From: Omphiscola glabra | Lineage: Eukaryota > Mollusca > Gastropoda > Lymnaeidae | Assembly (NCBI GenBank): GCA_964017045.1 | Contig: OZ024794.1 | Coordinates: 29,421,815 to 29,485,814 of the forward strand | Direction of reading: 5' to 3' | Length of the DNA stretch: 64,000 nt | In this document: one piece after another, positions 33,967-45,670 of the stretch | How positions within the stretch are numbered: position 1 is the first letter of the stretch | Layout of the letters: each line of letters starts with the position of its first letter | The notes under the pieces: generated by a model | What the model was told of the DNA's origin: nothing | Database searches by the model: none | Seen by the model: the letters and a program-made list of their open reading frames with translations, nothing else | Made by a program: the position numbers and the translations under genes

Positions 33967-35257
33967 GTTTAGATGAGTGCTATTTGATATGGTAATATCT
34001 GCAATTGAACTCGAAGACAATACTACATATTCCACGTGGCTCACGGGTACCCTACGCGTAAAGAAAACGTGGTGTGGCTAGCGTGTCGGACTTTAAGACC
34101 GTGCGTCAGGTAATATTGGATGCGATCGTTGTTTGCGCCAATGTTAAGTATAAACCCTCCAGTCACTGATATAATAATTCTGTGAGCCTGCTACCGGTCG
34201 ACCCCTTTCCCCCTACCACCCGGCTTCTCACTCCCAGCCGTACTTAAGGGTTATGAAATCATGTCAGACGCTACCACTTATTGGCATAAATCAACTATTC
34301 AGCCAGCATCCAGGTGGCACGGCGCAGGTATCGACGCCCAAAATACATCCATAGACATCGTCAGGACATCAAATAGACGCCCCATAGAAATCCATTGGAA
34401 GCCCCATTAACACCCCATCGACATCCCATCGACATCCCATCGACATCCCATGGACAACCCATGGACATCCATGGACAATCTTTGGAAAATCCATAAACAT
34501 CACCATTGATATTGGTCCCATTGACACCCCTCACTTAATACTGAATGAGATCTTGTCTGAACTAAAAGTACTTACCACAAAGACGTATGGCGGGGAAAGG
34601 GGGGGATCTCAAGCAGCCGATTGACGGGTTATTGATATTATAATCTCCGGATAAGCCCATTAGTACCAGCCCGACCATGACCTTACCGTCAGCGTTAAGT
34701 ACATGTGTTAACGAGTCTGTGTCGCGTAAGATATATAAGTTAATCATGATCCTACCTGTCAGCAGAGGACAACTCCATCCGGGTAATCAAGAGGTAGAAG
34801 AACTTTCTAAATGATGGTCTTAGACTAAACCTTAGTCTTGGTCTTAGATCTATATCTAAATATAGTGTTTATGAATTGTTCGTGAAAATAGGACAGGACA
34901 ACGATGCCATCAAGTCATCTTATTTACACAAATGGTGTCTGTGCCCTTTTATTCAACGTTTTATGAAAATTGAAGCGCCCCCCCCCCCCCCAAACCTCCC
35001 CCGTTCACGTTCGTGTAGGATGCCATATTATTAACGTTGAATAAAAAGTTTAAATTCAGTTCGAGATTGCTGTTAGGTCTGGTCGCCAGTTGACTCTGGC
35101 TGTTACTGGGTAAAAGTCACCATCTATTTTGTCGATCTATTCCAACAACAGCCCATCTCACCTATACATTATTTTTTTGTATACAGAGATGGACATTATA
35201 ATTTATACACAAAGTCGGTAATTTCTTGTCTTTGGACTTCAAGTTCGACGACTATTG
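33967..35257. other. Non-coding DNA
   Basis: At 34068-34110 GTGGTGTGGCTAGCGTGTCG followed by GACTTTAAGACC loosely recalls a tRNA-derived SINE head, with no convincing B box. At 34385-34475 a short 12-bp array (CATCGACATCCC) is present. A C run lies at 34977-34990. No gene is supported. Confidence 0.4.
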
Positions 35258-35265
35258 TCCATGAC

Positions 35266-35427
35266 CAGGGGCGTAGGTTACTTTTTTGACGGGGGGGGGG
35301 GGGGGGTCCAATCTTAACCATCCGTTGAGCACTAATCGGATTTTGGGTAATTTATAAAAATAATTATATTGACGCCAGCAGGCGGTTCAGACCATGGGAC
35401 CCCCCCCCCCGGTCAGCTACGCCCCTG
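35266..35427. mobile_element. hAT-type MITE (GGGGCGTAGC family) with 8-bp TSD
   Basis: Begins CAGGGGCGTAGGT and ends AGCTACGCCCCTG. Flanks are TCCATGAC (35258-35265) and TCCATGTC (35428-35435), 7 of 8 matching. It holds a G run near its left end and a C run near its right end at mirrored positions. Non-autonomous, 162 bp. Confidence 0.87.
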
Positions 35428-35435
35428 TCCATGTC

Positions 35436-38010
35436 AGTTGCTCCATATTGAAATCAGGATATCATTATCATTTACTTTTAGCATGGGCATACGACACCAG
35501 CCTACACACACCCACCCCCTCTCTCTTTAAACTTCCAGGACCGCTCTTCTTCCCCAGAGTAACCACATCACTTCTCACTGCGACAGTTGCACGACTCAGT
35601 GTCACCACTGCACTTCTCAACGCCTCCAATGATCTTCCCAATGCCACCTCTGCACTTCTCACTTTTACGACTGCACCTTTAACACGACGCCATTTGGGGA
35701 ATTCCCCAGTCACAGATTGGTCAAATAATGTAGACAAGTTAACCCTTCGGGAAATGACAAAAAAAAAACAACAACAAAAAAGGATGGAAATAACACATGA
35801 AAGGTGTCAAAAGGCCAACGTGTTATTTTCATCCACCCGCCAACAAAAGGAAACCCGTCCTCTAGCCACAGTCCACTGCAGTCGTCGTTGTTCGAATTTA
35901 GCCAAAAGCCATTCATGCATCCAGTCCGCTTTAAACTAATCGTTTTTCTCTTGGTTCCGGCCCAGTGGTGCATACCTTGTTCCATTTGAGGAGAAAAGAT
36001 CTATTTCCGGATTACCCAGAGCGCACCGCGAAAGCCCGGGGATCGAATTAGAACCTGCACAAGTGTGAGAAATTAATCAGTTGATCGAAGAAGTATGTGC
36101 GGTGAGGGGGGCTCGGGGGGGGGGGGGGGCTCGGAGCTGGTTTCGAGAAGGGGAAGGGGCGCGCGCACGTGTACGGTTCTAAATGTGTTTCCACAACAAA
36201 GCCTGTCATTGGTAGCATCGAGTGTTTCTATGATAGCCTGATAGTTGCTGCGGGTTACCTAACTTGTCGCGGAGGAACAATATCATACGAATATAGATTA
36301 AGTCTACGGGATGGAGAAAGCGTTTTGTATCTCAGGTTTTCATTCACCGAAGTTGTTCTTGGGTTGACACGTAACACAATAGTCTCCATCACGAGGCGGG
36401 CTGAGCCGCAACAATGGCGAAGTTATTTGACACTCGATGTGTTATTGTAGCTGTAAAATAGAGGCGCTGTGGGAATTGATATCTTGAACGTTATCCACTG
36501 CTGCTTTCTTTCTTTGTTCTTAACGCTATATGAACAAACGTTGATCACATACAAAAAATAAATAATAATGAAATTATGATAGCGCTCGGCACTTAAGACT
36601 TAGTCTGCTGTATGCTCCTTGTTGTCCTTGCTGTCCGTGTTGTTTTTGTTGTCCTTGTTGTCCTTGAGTGATAAAGCGTTGTTGGAAAACTTGTTATTTT
36701 GTCTTTTCTGGAGTACGTAGCAACGCCCCCCCTCCCTCGGTATACAAATAGAAACAGACTGACCACAGACTTACAGGAGAAAACTACGACTGGCGTCCAG
36801 TGCTGTTTGTTGTATTGTGTTTCTTGTGTTTTTCGGGGTCGGAAAAGGTTGGGGGTGGTGTATGTGGGTGGGGGTGCGGAGTGTCGTTAAGATTACAATA
36901 ATTAAGGAATATAAAGAAGCCTTACATAGGAGCTAGAATTATCAAAACACTCGATCGTGGGCCCTCAAGATATAGAAGACGAAGAGCTCGACGGAATTGG
37001 ATTGAGTCAAAAAGATACTGTATAGTGACTTTTGTAACTAAGTTATACCGTCCCGCGCGTAGCTGTAAAAATCCTATCTCAAATATCGTTTGACAGATGC
37101 CTTTCCACGAATCGCATACAGTGTTGGTCATCATACGCCATAGGCATTTTCTGTCCTCTGCCACTAGTTCAAACCCACCACCTGGATCATTTTACGCCAA
37201 ACAAAATTCCATCTCAGGCCTAACCTTGACCTTCGCGTATTTTTCAGAAGGTCAGAAGTCTGTGTTTTTGGGCCCTTGTGACTCGAATCGGAGATGTTTT
37301 AAAAAAAATATATTTACCGGCTTTAATTCACTTTAAGAATTAAAAAAAATAATAATGAAATGACGTCATCAAGTCCTACGGTTTGCTATGAACAAGACAC
37401 ACAATGTACCCAAAACGTTTAGCTGAGATATCCGATTAATTCTGTAATAAGCAGGAAGCCAAGGCGCCTTCTCTGACAGGCGCGATAATAATATTGTTGT
37501 TTTTGATGTGCACGTGCGGGCAAGATTAGACTCGGGAGATGGCTGCCCGGATTTTTTTTTCTGTTGCTCTTCTCCAAACTTCAGAACCGTTAGACGGGCG
37601 TGTGATACGTGAAGCGGAATGGCCGTGACCTTGGCTGAAACTGTCCAATCAGGAATAAGGCTTGGGTCAAAATTGTGTCAAATAAATTTAAAAATCTGTA
37701 AAATTGGGGGGGGGGGGGGGGGGGTCGTGTTTCTTTCTCAATCGATTGCTATTTGTTTGTTAGCTAACAATTTGTGCATCTTTTTCATATGCTCGTTTTG
37801 ATGTGTCAACAGCGGTTTGTATGTCAAAAGTTATTATTTCAAATCCATAGATGTCGGTGGCTTAGCGCAAGAAGTGGTTTGTAAACGGCTTATTAACGTC
37901 GACAGAATTCAACACTTGTAAAGGTTCACCTTTTGGTACTCAGAAATCTTGGAAAATCATCTAAATGTAGGAAATGCATTTTGATATTAAACAAATTGTA
38001 TATACCCCGG
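35436..38010. other. Long non-coding stretch with G tracts
   Basis: Two frames of mixed composition (35394-35939 and 36169-36450) attracted attention. The second begins at GTG, has no splice signals that I trust, and neither shows a known domain. G runs occur at 36116-36129 and 37706-37723. GTTGTCCTTG repeats at 36617-36665. Nothing is supportable as a gene. Confidence 0.4.
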
Positions 38011-38126
38011 CGTAGGGTGTGTAGGGTGGAGGGGCGTGTCCCCACCCCCTTTTATATTTAGGGTTGTCATTTTCGGCTATCTGCAAGGGGTGGAAAAATC
38101 GTGTCCCTAACCCTAGCTACGCCACT
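38011..38126. mobile_element. GTGGCGTAGC-type hAT MITE, degraded
   Basis: The right end CCCTAGCTACGCCACTG is well kept. The left end CCCCGGCGTAGGGTG is diverged. GGCGTGTCCCCACCCC and GGGGTGGAAAAATCGTGTCC form an internal inverted pair. No TSD was found. Confidence 0.6.
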
Positions 38127-38194
38127 GCCAATGAAAATATTAATATAAGTTTAAATGAGATATGCTGTGTCACTGTATACTTCTTTACAACACT

Positions 38195-38396
38195 ATGAGA
38201 TTTATTAAAACATGAGATTTCTTTTGAAACACGAGATTTATTAAAACATGAGATTAATTAAAACATGATTTGATTCAAACATGAGATTTATTCAAATATG
38301 AGATTTATTGAAACACGAGATTTAATGAAACATGAGTTTAATTAAAACATGATTTTATTATACACAAGATTTATAAAATCACGAGATCTATTACGT
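38195..38396. repeat. 17-bp minisatellite, left part
   Basis: The unit is ATGAGATTTATTAAAAC with frequent variants (ACACGAGAT, ATGATTT). It resumes at 38968-39030 on the far side of the GC-rich insertion. Confidence 0.88.
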
Positions 38397-38966
38397 CACA
38401 TAGGCGATGGCGTCGGTGGGCTGTCAAGCATGAGCTCTTAATGCCCCCCCCCGGCACACCTCCACACGGGCCAGCCGCCGGGTCTCCCCGCCGACAGAGC
38501 ATGCGGCGGCACGTCGGGAACCTCCCCCCCCCCCGGCCTGGGAGACGTCCAGTCGACCGAGAACTCTGCGTTTAAAGCGTTCGCAGTCCACTCTCCCAAG
38601 GGTCTGGGCGGGTTTGCTTCCACGCCAGAGGGAAGATGTTGCGTTACCACCCCGACCGCCCAAGGAGTCTTTCGGTCGGGACGGAAGGTTGGGACGAAAC
38701 GGTTGCCTAGGAGCGGCTTTCTCATGGCCGCGTAGCTAAAATCATCGGCATGGGCTTTAACCGCCACCCAAGCCTCATATCCATCAACGGCAACAAGTAA
38801 TCATGTTAGACACAGCTACTCCTGCTGCGTTGGGTGTCATACGGTCGGCCGGGGTTTTTGGCATCGGGTGGACGGGTCCACCATACTAGTCCGCCACGCC
38901 ACGAAGAGGCAAACCCCATTTGGGCGCCCCCAAGCTTCCTCGGGGACGCTGCCGCTTTCGCAGCCC
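38397..38966 (-). mobile_element. GC-rich insertion, probable LINE 5' region
   Basis: A block of about 570 bp that is far richer in GC than its surroundings sits inside the 17-bp array. CACGAGATCTATTA occurs immediately left (38382-38395) and right (38967-38980) and may be a TSD, though the array itself supplies similar words. Read on the minus strand it starts CAGGGCTGCGAAAGCGGCAG, then CAAATGGGGTTTGCCTCTTC, then an open frame. The composition and layout resemble the 5' end of a non-LTR element with the start of ORF1. That identity is inference. Confidence 0.5.
38438..38800 (-). pseudogene. Reading-frame fragment inside the GC-rich insertion
   Basis: On the minus strand a frame of about 120 codons follows a TGA and runs to a stop. 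It is not repeat-derived and begins LLVAVDGYEAWVAVKAHADD, continuing with RPDRKTPWAVGVV, EANPPRPLGEWTANALNAEF and SVDWTSPRPG. The latter part contains a GGG stretch coded by a G run (38527-38535 on the opposite strand) that may have slipped. I do not recognise the domain. Its position, just inside what looks like a mobile insertion, suggests the N-terminal part of a LINE ORF1. There is no ATG in a good context at its head, so it is either truncated or frameshifted upstream. Confidence 0.4.
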
Positions 38967-38967
38967 T

Positions 38968-39030
38968 GCACGAGATCTATTAAAACACGAGATCTATTAA
39001 AACATGAGATTTATTAAAACATGAGATTCA
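38968..39030. repeat. 17-bp minisatellite, right part
   Basis: Three to four units (CACGAGATCTATTAAAA, CATGAGATTTATTAAAA) continue the array interrupted at 38397-38966. Confidence 0.85.
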
Positions 39031-39512
39031 TATTAAAAAATATACTAAAAATGTAAACCTACGCCACAGACCATTGTCTAACTTTGCCAATGCAGCTCTT
39101 AATTATCTGCACTAATCGAGATGAAACCTATTTTAAAAAGCGTCCGTTAGACGGAATCATCCGGGTTCTTATTTTCAGGTGGAGAGAACTCCGAAAATCA
39201 ACGGTTTGCGGGTAGATAATTTTGACAGATTCCTGATTTACCGATAACTCAATATTAGTAATAAAATACGATGTTTTAAAAAAAAACCCAATGAAGAAAT
39301 TTAACTGAACCCATTTTTCAATAACCATTCCATCTTTAAGGCTTGAAAATACTGAGAAAACAAATACATTGTTGTTATATTTAATTATATTTTTTTAAAA
39401 ATTGGGCCTGATATAAAAAAAAATAATTTTTAAGCAAATTGTAATAAAATAATGATTCTTACCAAATAAGTATTGTTTCATTATCTTAGACTCGTTTTTC
39501 TATGAAGGCCTC
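39031..39512. other. Non-coding AT-rich DNA
   Basis: No feature recognised. Confidence 0.5.
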
Positions 39513-39778
39513 GCTAGCCTATGTCAATGTCGTCAGCCTATGTCAATGTCGTCAGCCTATGTCAATGTCGTCAGCCTATGTCAATGTCGTCAGCCGATGT
39601 CAATGTCGTCAGCCTATGTCAATGTCGTCAGCCTATGTCAATGTCGTCAGCCTATGTCAATGTCGTCAGCCTATGTCAATGTCGTCAGCCTATGTCAATG
39701 TCGTCAGCCTATGTCAATGTCGTCAGCCTATGTCAATGTCGCCAGCCTATGTCAATGTCGTCAGCCTATGTCAATGTG
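39513..39778. repeat. 19-bp minisatellite, 14 copies
   Basis: The unit is TATGTCAATGTCGTCAGCC, nearly invariant. With a 19-bp period all three forward frames cycle through the same 19-residue peptide (YVNVVSLCQCRQPMSMSSA), giving three overlapping spurious frames. Confidence 0.98.
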
Positions 39779-39936
39779 TTGATATCGTCTACGTGTTTTT
39801 AGGAATGGTGTAATATTGAAAAGATTTTTAGTGAAGATAGTAATTAAGATATGGAGTGTACAAGAAAGCATTTTTTAAAAAAACAGCACCTATTAGTAGT
39901 TAAATTATACTTCAAATATTAACAATACTTTTTTTT

Positions 39937-40011
39937 CTACTTCATAACTGTAGAGTATATGTGCTTTTAGGTGGGCTTAGGCGACCCCTGGGAAAGGGTT
40001 GAGAACCGCTG
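39937..40011 (+). mobile_element. SPIN-type hAT MITE, copy 3 (truncated)
   Basis: Keeps CTACTTCATAACTGTAGAG, GTATATGTG, GGCTTAGGCGACCCCTGGGA and the right terminus GTTGAGAACCGCTG. The left half is missing and the segment from GTCGTTCGAC to the terminal repeat is deleted. No left TSD can be defined. Confidence 0.85.
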
Positions 40012-40404
40012 CTCTAACCAATCTTAACCACCCGCAACCCATCACCTCAACATCTCGCTCACCATAATGTTTTGACTGTGCTTATCGGTATCCCATCCTT
40101 AATATGTGATGACGTGTCTAAAAGGGGAGTGCAGCATTATATAATAAGTTATTTCCATTGCGGAACCAACTATAGCGTAAAAAAGGTAATTGTGTCGTTA
40201 ACTAAAAACTTAATTAGATCGACTTATGTTAAATAATTTATAATAAATTTTACAAAGGCAATACATCTGTTATGGTGAAGCTGGCTGGGTGATTGCCGGC
40301 GTACACGCATTGGGTGGGCTGATTGCGGGAGAACACCCACGGGTGGGCGGCGGCTTGCGTGACTCAAACAGAAGGGCCCAGACTCTAAGCTTTTAATCAC
40401 TTAC
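40012..40404. other. Non-coding DNA
   Basis: Unique sequence with a short imperfect duplication near 40280-40350 (GGGTGATTGCCGG and GGGCTGATTGCGGG). Confidence 0.45.
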
Positions 40405-40581
40405 AGAGCTTCCGGAACACAGAGTACAGCAATTAGACGCCGCAGACCGCAAGTAATCCAGGCCGACGGATTTTACGTAAGGCCCCAACAACACAGGCCC
40501 TCCACCTTGTGCCCCAGTGGACGCACCATTTTGGCACAACGCATAGAAGTGTATGACATATCCATCAACAAGACAATTCAT
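40405..40581 (-). CDS. Candidate 5' coding exon, unknown product (weak)
   Basis: On the minus strand an ATG at 40581 opens a frame of exactly 59 codons ending at a strong donor match, GTAAGTGA, whose G is at 40404. The peptide is non-repetitive, starts MNCLVDGYVIHFYALCQNGA and ends CCTLCSGSS, with a Cys-rich end. Codon use is mixed, unlike the AT-rich flanks, and a stop follows shortly if the donor is ignored. I do not recognise a family. Support is the coincidence of start, even frame and donor; there is no partner exon that I can identify, and a fragment of a retroelement is a fair alternative. Confidence 0.28.
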
Positions 40582-41151
40582 TGATGAAGTCGCCAAGGCC
40601 GGCTTCCCTTCCAGAGGAGAGCACTGGCCATTTTTAATGATTGCTCACAACAACAAGACTCGCGGAGCGGAGCACGGGAGTTGAAGCGCAAGAACAAGGA
40701 GGACAGGAAGCACTTAGTTAGATCTAAAGCGTAATATGAAAAATTAACATCTAAAGTTCTAAATGGAACATTCCATAATCTATACATATACAAATACACA
40801 TACATGTATATATATGTTCAAGCAATCGTACTTTCACTTGTACACAAGGTCAACAAATAACTAAGAAAAAACAATTTCAGCTCTATACATGGCATAAACT
40901 AAAGCATCGATTCCTGTTGCTACTGAGATATGTGTCAGATGTCCCGGGTGACGATAGGAAGACACCGGGACTGTTATAGCACAGGGATCTACTCTAGGGG
41001 TGTCTCCCCAGTTTCTGGGTTGTTGAATGCTTGAATAAACTGCTCAAAATCATTGTACCGCTGCTCATTGTACCGCTGCTCATTGTACCGCTGCTGTGCA
41101 TATATTTCGTTGATTGGAACTAGGGGGTATTTGTGTGTCTTTTCATTTCAC
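40582..41151. other. Non-coding DNA
   Basis: Includes three copies of CTCATTGTACCGCTG at 41056-41096. Otherwise nothing is recognised. Confidence 0.45.
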
Positions 41152-41692
41152 CCTAATGTAACATTACAACCTAATGTAGCACTACAACTGGCATCCTAAT
41201 GTAGCATTTCTAGAGGAATCCAAATGTAGCATTACTAGAGGCATCCTAATGTAGCATTACTAGGGGCATCCTAATGTAGCATTACTAGGGGCATCCAATT
41301 GTAGCATTACTAGAGGCATCCAATTGTAGCATTACTAGAGGCATCCTAATGTAGCATTACTAGAGGCATCCTAATGTAGCATTACTAGAGGCATCCTAAT
41401 GTAGCATTACTAGGGGCGTCCTAATGTAGCATTACTAAGGGCATCCTAATGTAGCATTACTAGAGGCATCCTAATGTAGCATTACTAGAGGCATCCTAAT
41501 GTAGCATTACTAGAGGCATCCTAATGTAGCATTACTAGAGGCATCCTAATGTAGCATTACTAGTGGCATCCTAAGGTAGCATTACTAGGGGCATCTTAAT
41601 GTAGCATTACTAGGGGCATCCTAATGTAACGTTACTAGAGGCATCCTAATGTAGCATTACTAGAGGCATCCTAATGTAGCATTACTAGTTGT
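41152..41692. repeat. 25-bp minisatellite, about 20 copies
   Basis: The unit carries GCATCCTAATGTAGCATTAC then TAGAG. Left-edge units are degenerate (AACATTACAACC). The interior is homogeneous with TAGGG and CAATTG variants in runs. Confidence 0.96.
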
Positions 41693-41776
41693 ACACGCAG
41701 CACAGTTAAAGAACAGCTACTTTATTCAGTAGAGCACAGTATTCTTTGAGCTGTTCTAAATAGATTTTAAATATGA

Positions 41777-42693
41777 GGGAGTGTCCATTAATTATGTCAA
41801 CAAAGTAGGGAGTGGGGTGGGGGGGAAGAACGTTTGGAAATGTTTGACAGTTGTTGACAAGGGGGATGGAGTGGGGTTAAGATTAGTTGACGTCAACAAT
41901 CATGTTTTCTCTATTAAAATTTTAATCTTAAAAAAACTGACTGGTTATTACATCATTATTAAAATGTAAAAAGTGTAAATGAGTGTAAATAGTCACATGA
42001 ATTTTTTGCCTCTTAACAATATATATAATGTGTGCCTGCCTGTGCACTGCAGATTGCTGGTCAGAATATTAGCACACTTTGTTAGTGCAAGACAATTCAA
42101 AAGATGGCATCTCTTCACCTATTGATTCTGTTCGTCGCAAATGTTTGCGATCATGTTGCAGGTATGGAACAAGGACGATGTTCAAGTGTCATGTGCAGTC
42201 AAGATAAATGATATTGATAGAGCAGGAATACGATATTTTGAGAGTTAGTGGAAAGTAAAGTGAGTAACAAAAATAACATCGCTGCTTGAATGGATTTACA
42301 AAATCTGTAACATCTATTTTGCATCACAGTCCGACAAAAAAATCATAATTATACTTCCACAAAAAATGATATTTAATCTTTAAGAACCTATTAATTGATT
42401 CTGCATTTTACAATTTAAGTGTAAAAACTTTTTAACTTGTTGATTAACAAAGTAAATAAGTACTAAAATGTTCCTACAATTTTGTGTCATTAAAATAGAT
42501 CAGCACAAAGTAAAATGTATTTATAAATTTATTTATGATATAATTCATTTTGGTTGGGGGGATGTTTGTGGTAGAAAATGTTGAATTAATTAAATAGGGG
42601 GGGGGGGGAGATTGAAAGTTTAACATTTGTAGACAAGGGGGCAGTGGGGTCAAAAATTGCGTAAAAATTGTTGACGCAATTAATGGACGACTC
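41777..42693 (-). mobile_element. DNA transposon family with GTCCATTAATTACGTCA ends, copy B
   Basis: The left end GGGAGTGTCCATTAATTATG and the reverse complement of the right end, AGGAGTCGTCCATTAATTGC, form terminal inverted repeats. The interior is the inverse of copy A at 18665-20077, for example ATTTTGTGTCATTAAAATAG at 42479, GGAAAGTAAAGTGAG at 42249 and GTGCTAATATTCTG-type words near 42065. It is shorter than A and carries a G run at 42597-42608. No open frame of useful length. Confidence 0.8.
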
Positions 42694-43433
42694 CTGAGAA
42701 TTTTTGACATATTTTTCTGTGAACTTGATAATGTCCCTGGTGTCATTTCGGAAAAAAAAATTGGAGAAGACTTTGTATTGAAATTTTTTCACTAACAATA
42801 AAATTTAAAATTAAAAAAAAAAAATTGATTAAAAAAAAGTATTTGTATCCCTATGTAACAACCTTCTTCCCCCACCCATAGACATAGAGATATATAGACT
42901 GACTATCGGCAGTAATTCTTGAAGCCGTGCCGGAGAGAGTAATTTCCCCTTACCATGCACCCCATCGACAGTCTCGCTAACAGAGCGTCCTCAGTAGATT
43001 TCCATTATTTCAGAGTGATTAACCATTAACATTATGATAACTATACACAAATAAATGATTTGCATGGCATAGCTTTTTTTTTAGTGTTAGTCCCACACAA
43101 AGGGATTCTCAAATGGCTATGATCAACAGAGCATTATTATTTAGTATATAAATTATTATATATAAAATTAATAATACCGATATCGCCGGTATATTATTTT
43201 TTAAAAATTATTTATATTACTATTTTATAATTATAGGCCAAGTTTTTAAACTAGGCTATTCACGTTGACTATTGTGACTCATTGTCAATTGTGACAAACT
43301 AAAGGCTAAGATTTTAACATAGACCTCTAGGCTATACTATTCACGTTGACTATTTTTTTTAGCATGATTTTAATTGCTTTTGCAATATTTGAATATTCTG
43401 TTACATTTGGATTTTCACAAACTATTATTACTG

Positions 43434-43672
43434 GAAATTTTATAGCAGTAGCTTTATTAGTTTAAAAGTTATGTATTTAAATGTAAAAATGTCTCGGCTG
43501 TGGCTACTTTTCAAGAAATATTTTTTCTAAAATTGCATAAATTTTTCTAATCTGTATTTCATTTATTTTAAATGTGTCTTACTTTTAGATGGACATTATC
43601 TGTTCGTATTGAAAATTTTATAGCAGTAGCTTTATTAGTTTAAAAGTTATGTATTTAAATGTAAAAATGTCT
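43434..43672 (+). repeat. Direct duplication of about 60 bp inside the P-like element
   Basis: The segment 43434-43494 (containing TAGCAGTAGCTTTATTAGTT and TATTTAAATGTAAAAATGTC) recurs at 43611-43672 almost without change, 177 bases further on. It is a local duplication in the non-coding interior and is not seen elsewhere in the window. Confidence 0.9.
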
Positions 43673-45670
43673 TACCAAGTAAGAAGTTTTAATATTATTA
43701 TTATTAATGTTATTATCTACTCTGTTGCGCAATTTTACAAACAAACTTACATATTGCTTAAAACATTGATTCATAAACTGAGCTAGTTTACTTTCCTTCA
43801 AACTTTTTTTTTTAATTTTCCAAAATTTGCCTCGGCAGAAAACGCTTAAAATTTATCATCCTAGGAAAGTAAAAAATTATTTTTAAAAAAGTAATAGAAC
43901 AAAATTGACTTTTGTATAGCTCATTTCCCACAAAATATTTAAAGGAAGATACACACCAAATTTTATCACTATCGCTTGTATATTAGCTGCAATTTTAGGA
44001 TTCTACCTTACAAAACAACAGAAAAATCAATTTTAAACTTAAAAAGTGAAAAAGTGTAAGTTTATTAGGAAAATGAAGTTCTTTTAATTAGTTTTTTTTG
44101 TTCAGCAACATGGACATCGTGGTTTAGAATATTATTTAACTGTTGAATGCATCAGGAACATAGGTTTCACAGTTGCACCTTCTAGAACTTCACTCCGGTG
44201 CTTTCGTCAAAGTCACAATTTTTTAACGAACTTTCAATTTCCGCTTGATTAAAGCTTATTTGTTGCTCAGCATTCTAGTATAACACAGATTGTCCATGAT
44301 CCTTTTTAACCATATTTAGATGACAAGGTTATGTTGCTGTCACCATCACTGAAATTGAAGCATAAATAAGTAGTTCCATGGCAGCAATGCTATGTTGAAA
44401 CTGTTGTAACTAGTCTGTGTACCTCTTTCAGCAAAGATGTTCCTCATACCAGAGATGACAAAGTTATGTGTCTTTTAGAAATGTAATAATTGGGCAGATA
44501 ACACTTGCTCATAACTGTTATATGTTTTCGGCATAGCGCAGTTTTTTATACTTTATGCTGGTAATAAATGTTGAGGTGCTGCTGGGTTTTTAAGTTTATA
44601 ATGCAAATCATAGATTGAAACTTTTCATAACTCACGCCATAGTCCTTCCAGCCTTTGATTGATAATGAATTGGTTATCCAGTTGTGGATATGAACAAAAT
44701 CTAACCACTCACAATCTAGTCAAAGAATTTTTATATTGATAGAATTTACTATTTTATTTTGCAATCAGCTGTTATGGTTTCTGCAATTTGTCCATCCCCC
44801 TGCAGACAGAAGAAAATTGGTAAAAGCTTTGTATTATGATCATATCCAATTCATTTTTTTAGTGGTCACTCTGTTGAATTCTTGTCACTGAAGAATTAAC
44901 TTTTGCTCTGCTCGGTCGTACTTTTTTCATGGCTGGAATGGAATTTAAAAAATGAAATAAACATTAATTAGCAAATAAGTTATTGGAAATTGATATCAAT
45001 TAGCCTGTTAGTCTTATTTTGATGAGTAGGATTGCTTAACTAAATATTTATTTTATTATTACTAGTATTTTTTTATTAGTCTAATGAAATGATTTTACAA
45101 ATAAGAAAATGATAATGATAGCCATAATTATATCATAAAAGTAATTTGGCTATTACTATTATTAATATTGTATGATTATGATGCTGATAAAATATATGAA
45201 TTAGGCTAATAGTAATAATACTAAGATTAAAGTATTTGATTTTGAGTTGAAAAATTCTAATTCTAATTCTAATACTAAATACTGTACTAAATTAACTAAA
45301 TACTAATACGAATTATTTTACAAAGACAAAGGCATATTTATTTATGTCTGGCTAACAAAACACCAGTAGGCGTACTGCTAATACTAATGTTAATACTCAT
45401 ATATTATAGTATTAACTCGGTCTAGTGAGTTAGTCTTAATAATATGCCTATTATTTTGAACTACTCGATTATTTATCACTGGTGTTTTGTTAGTATGTTA
45501 GCCTGACATAAATAAATAAATACTAGGCTTAGGCTTGAACTTGAATTGAGAGCTGCTTTTAATTGTATCAGTCTTGTCCGTGAATTTCTGTACATTATTT
45601 AATTCAGCTGGATCTTAAAAATTAAATCCTATTCAAGGTAAATTAAATGAAACACAAACTATCAACTTAC

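Noticed and set aside
34068..34130. tRNA-like or tRNA-SINE head
   Set aside because: A-box-like similarity only. No B box of GGTTCGANTCC form and no cloverleaf could be drawn.
35394..35939. 181-codon plus-strand frame
   Set aside because: Begins in a C run of a MITE, ends in A-rich sequence, with no domain.
36169..36450. 93-codon frame with plausible composition
   Set aside because: Starts at GTG, no family recognised and no splice support. A single frame of this length is expected by chance in 64 kb.
38105..38118. CCCTAACCCTAG as telomeric repeat
   Set aside because: Only about two units, and it lies in the end of a hAT MITE.
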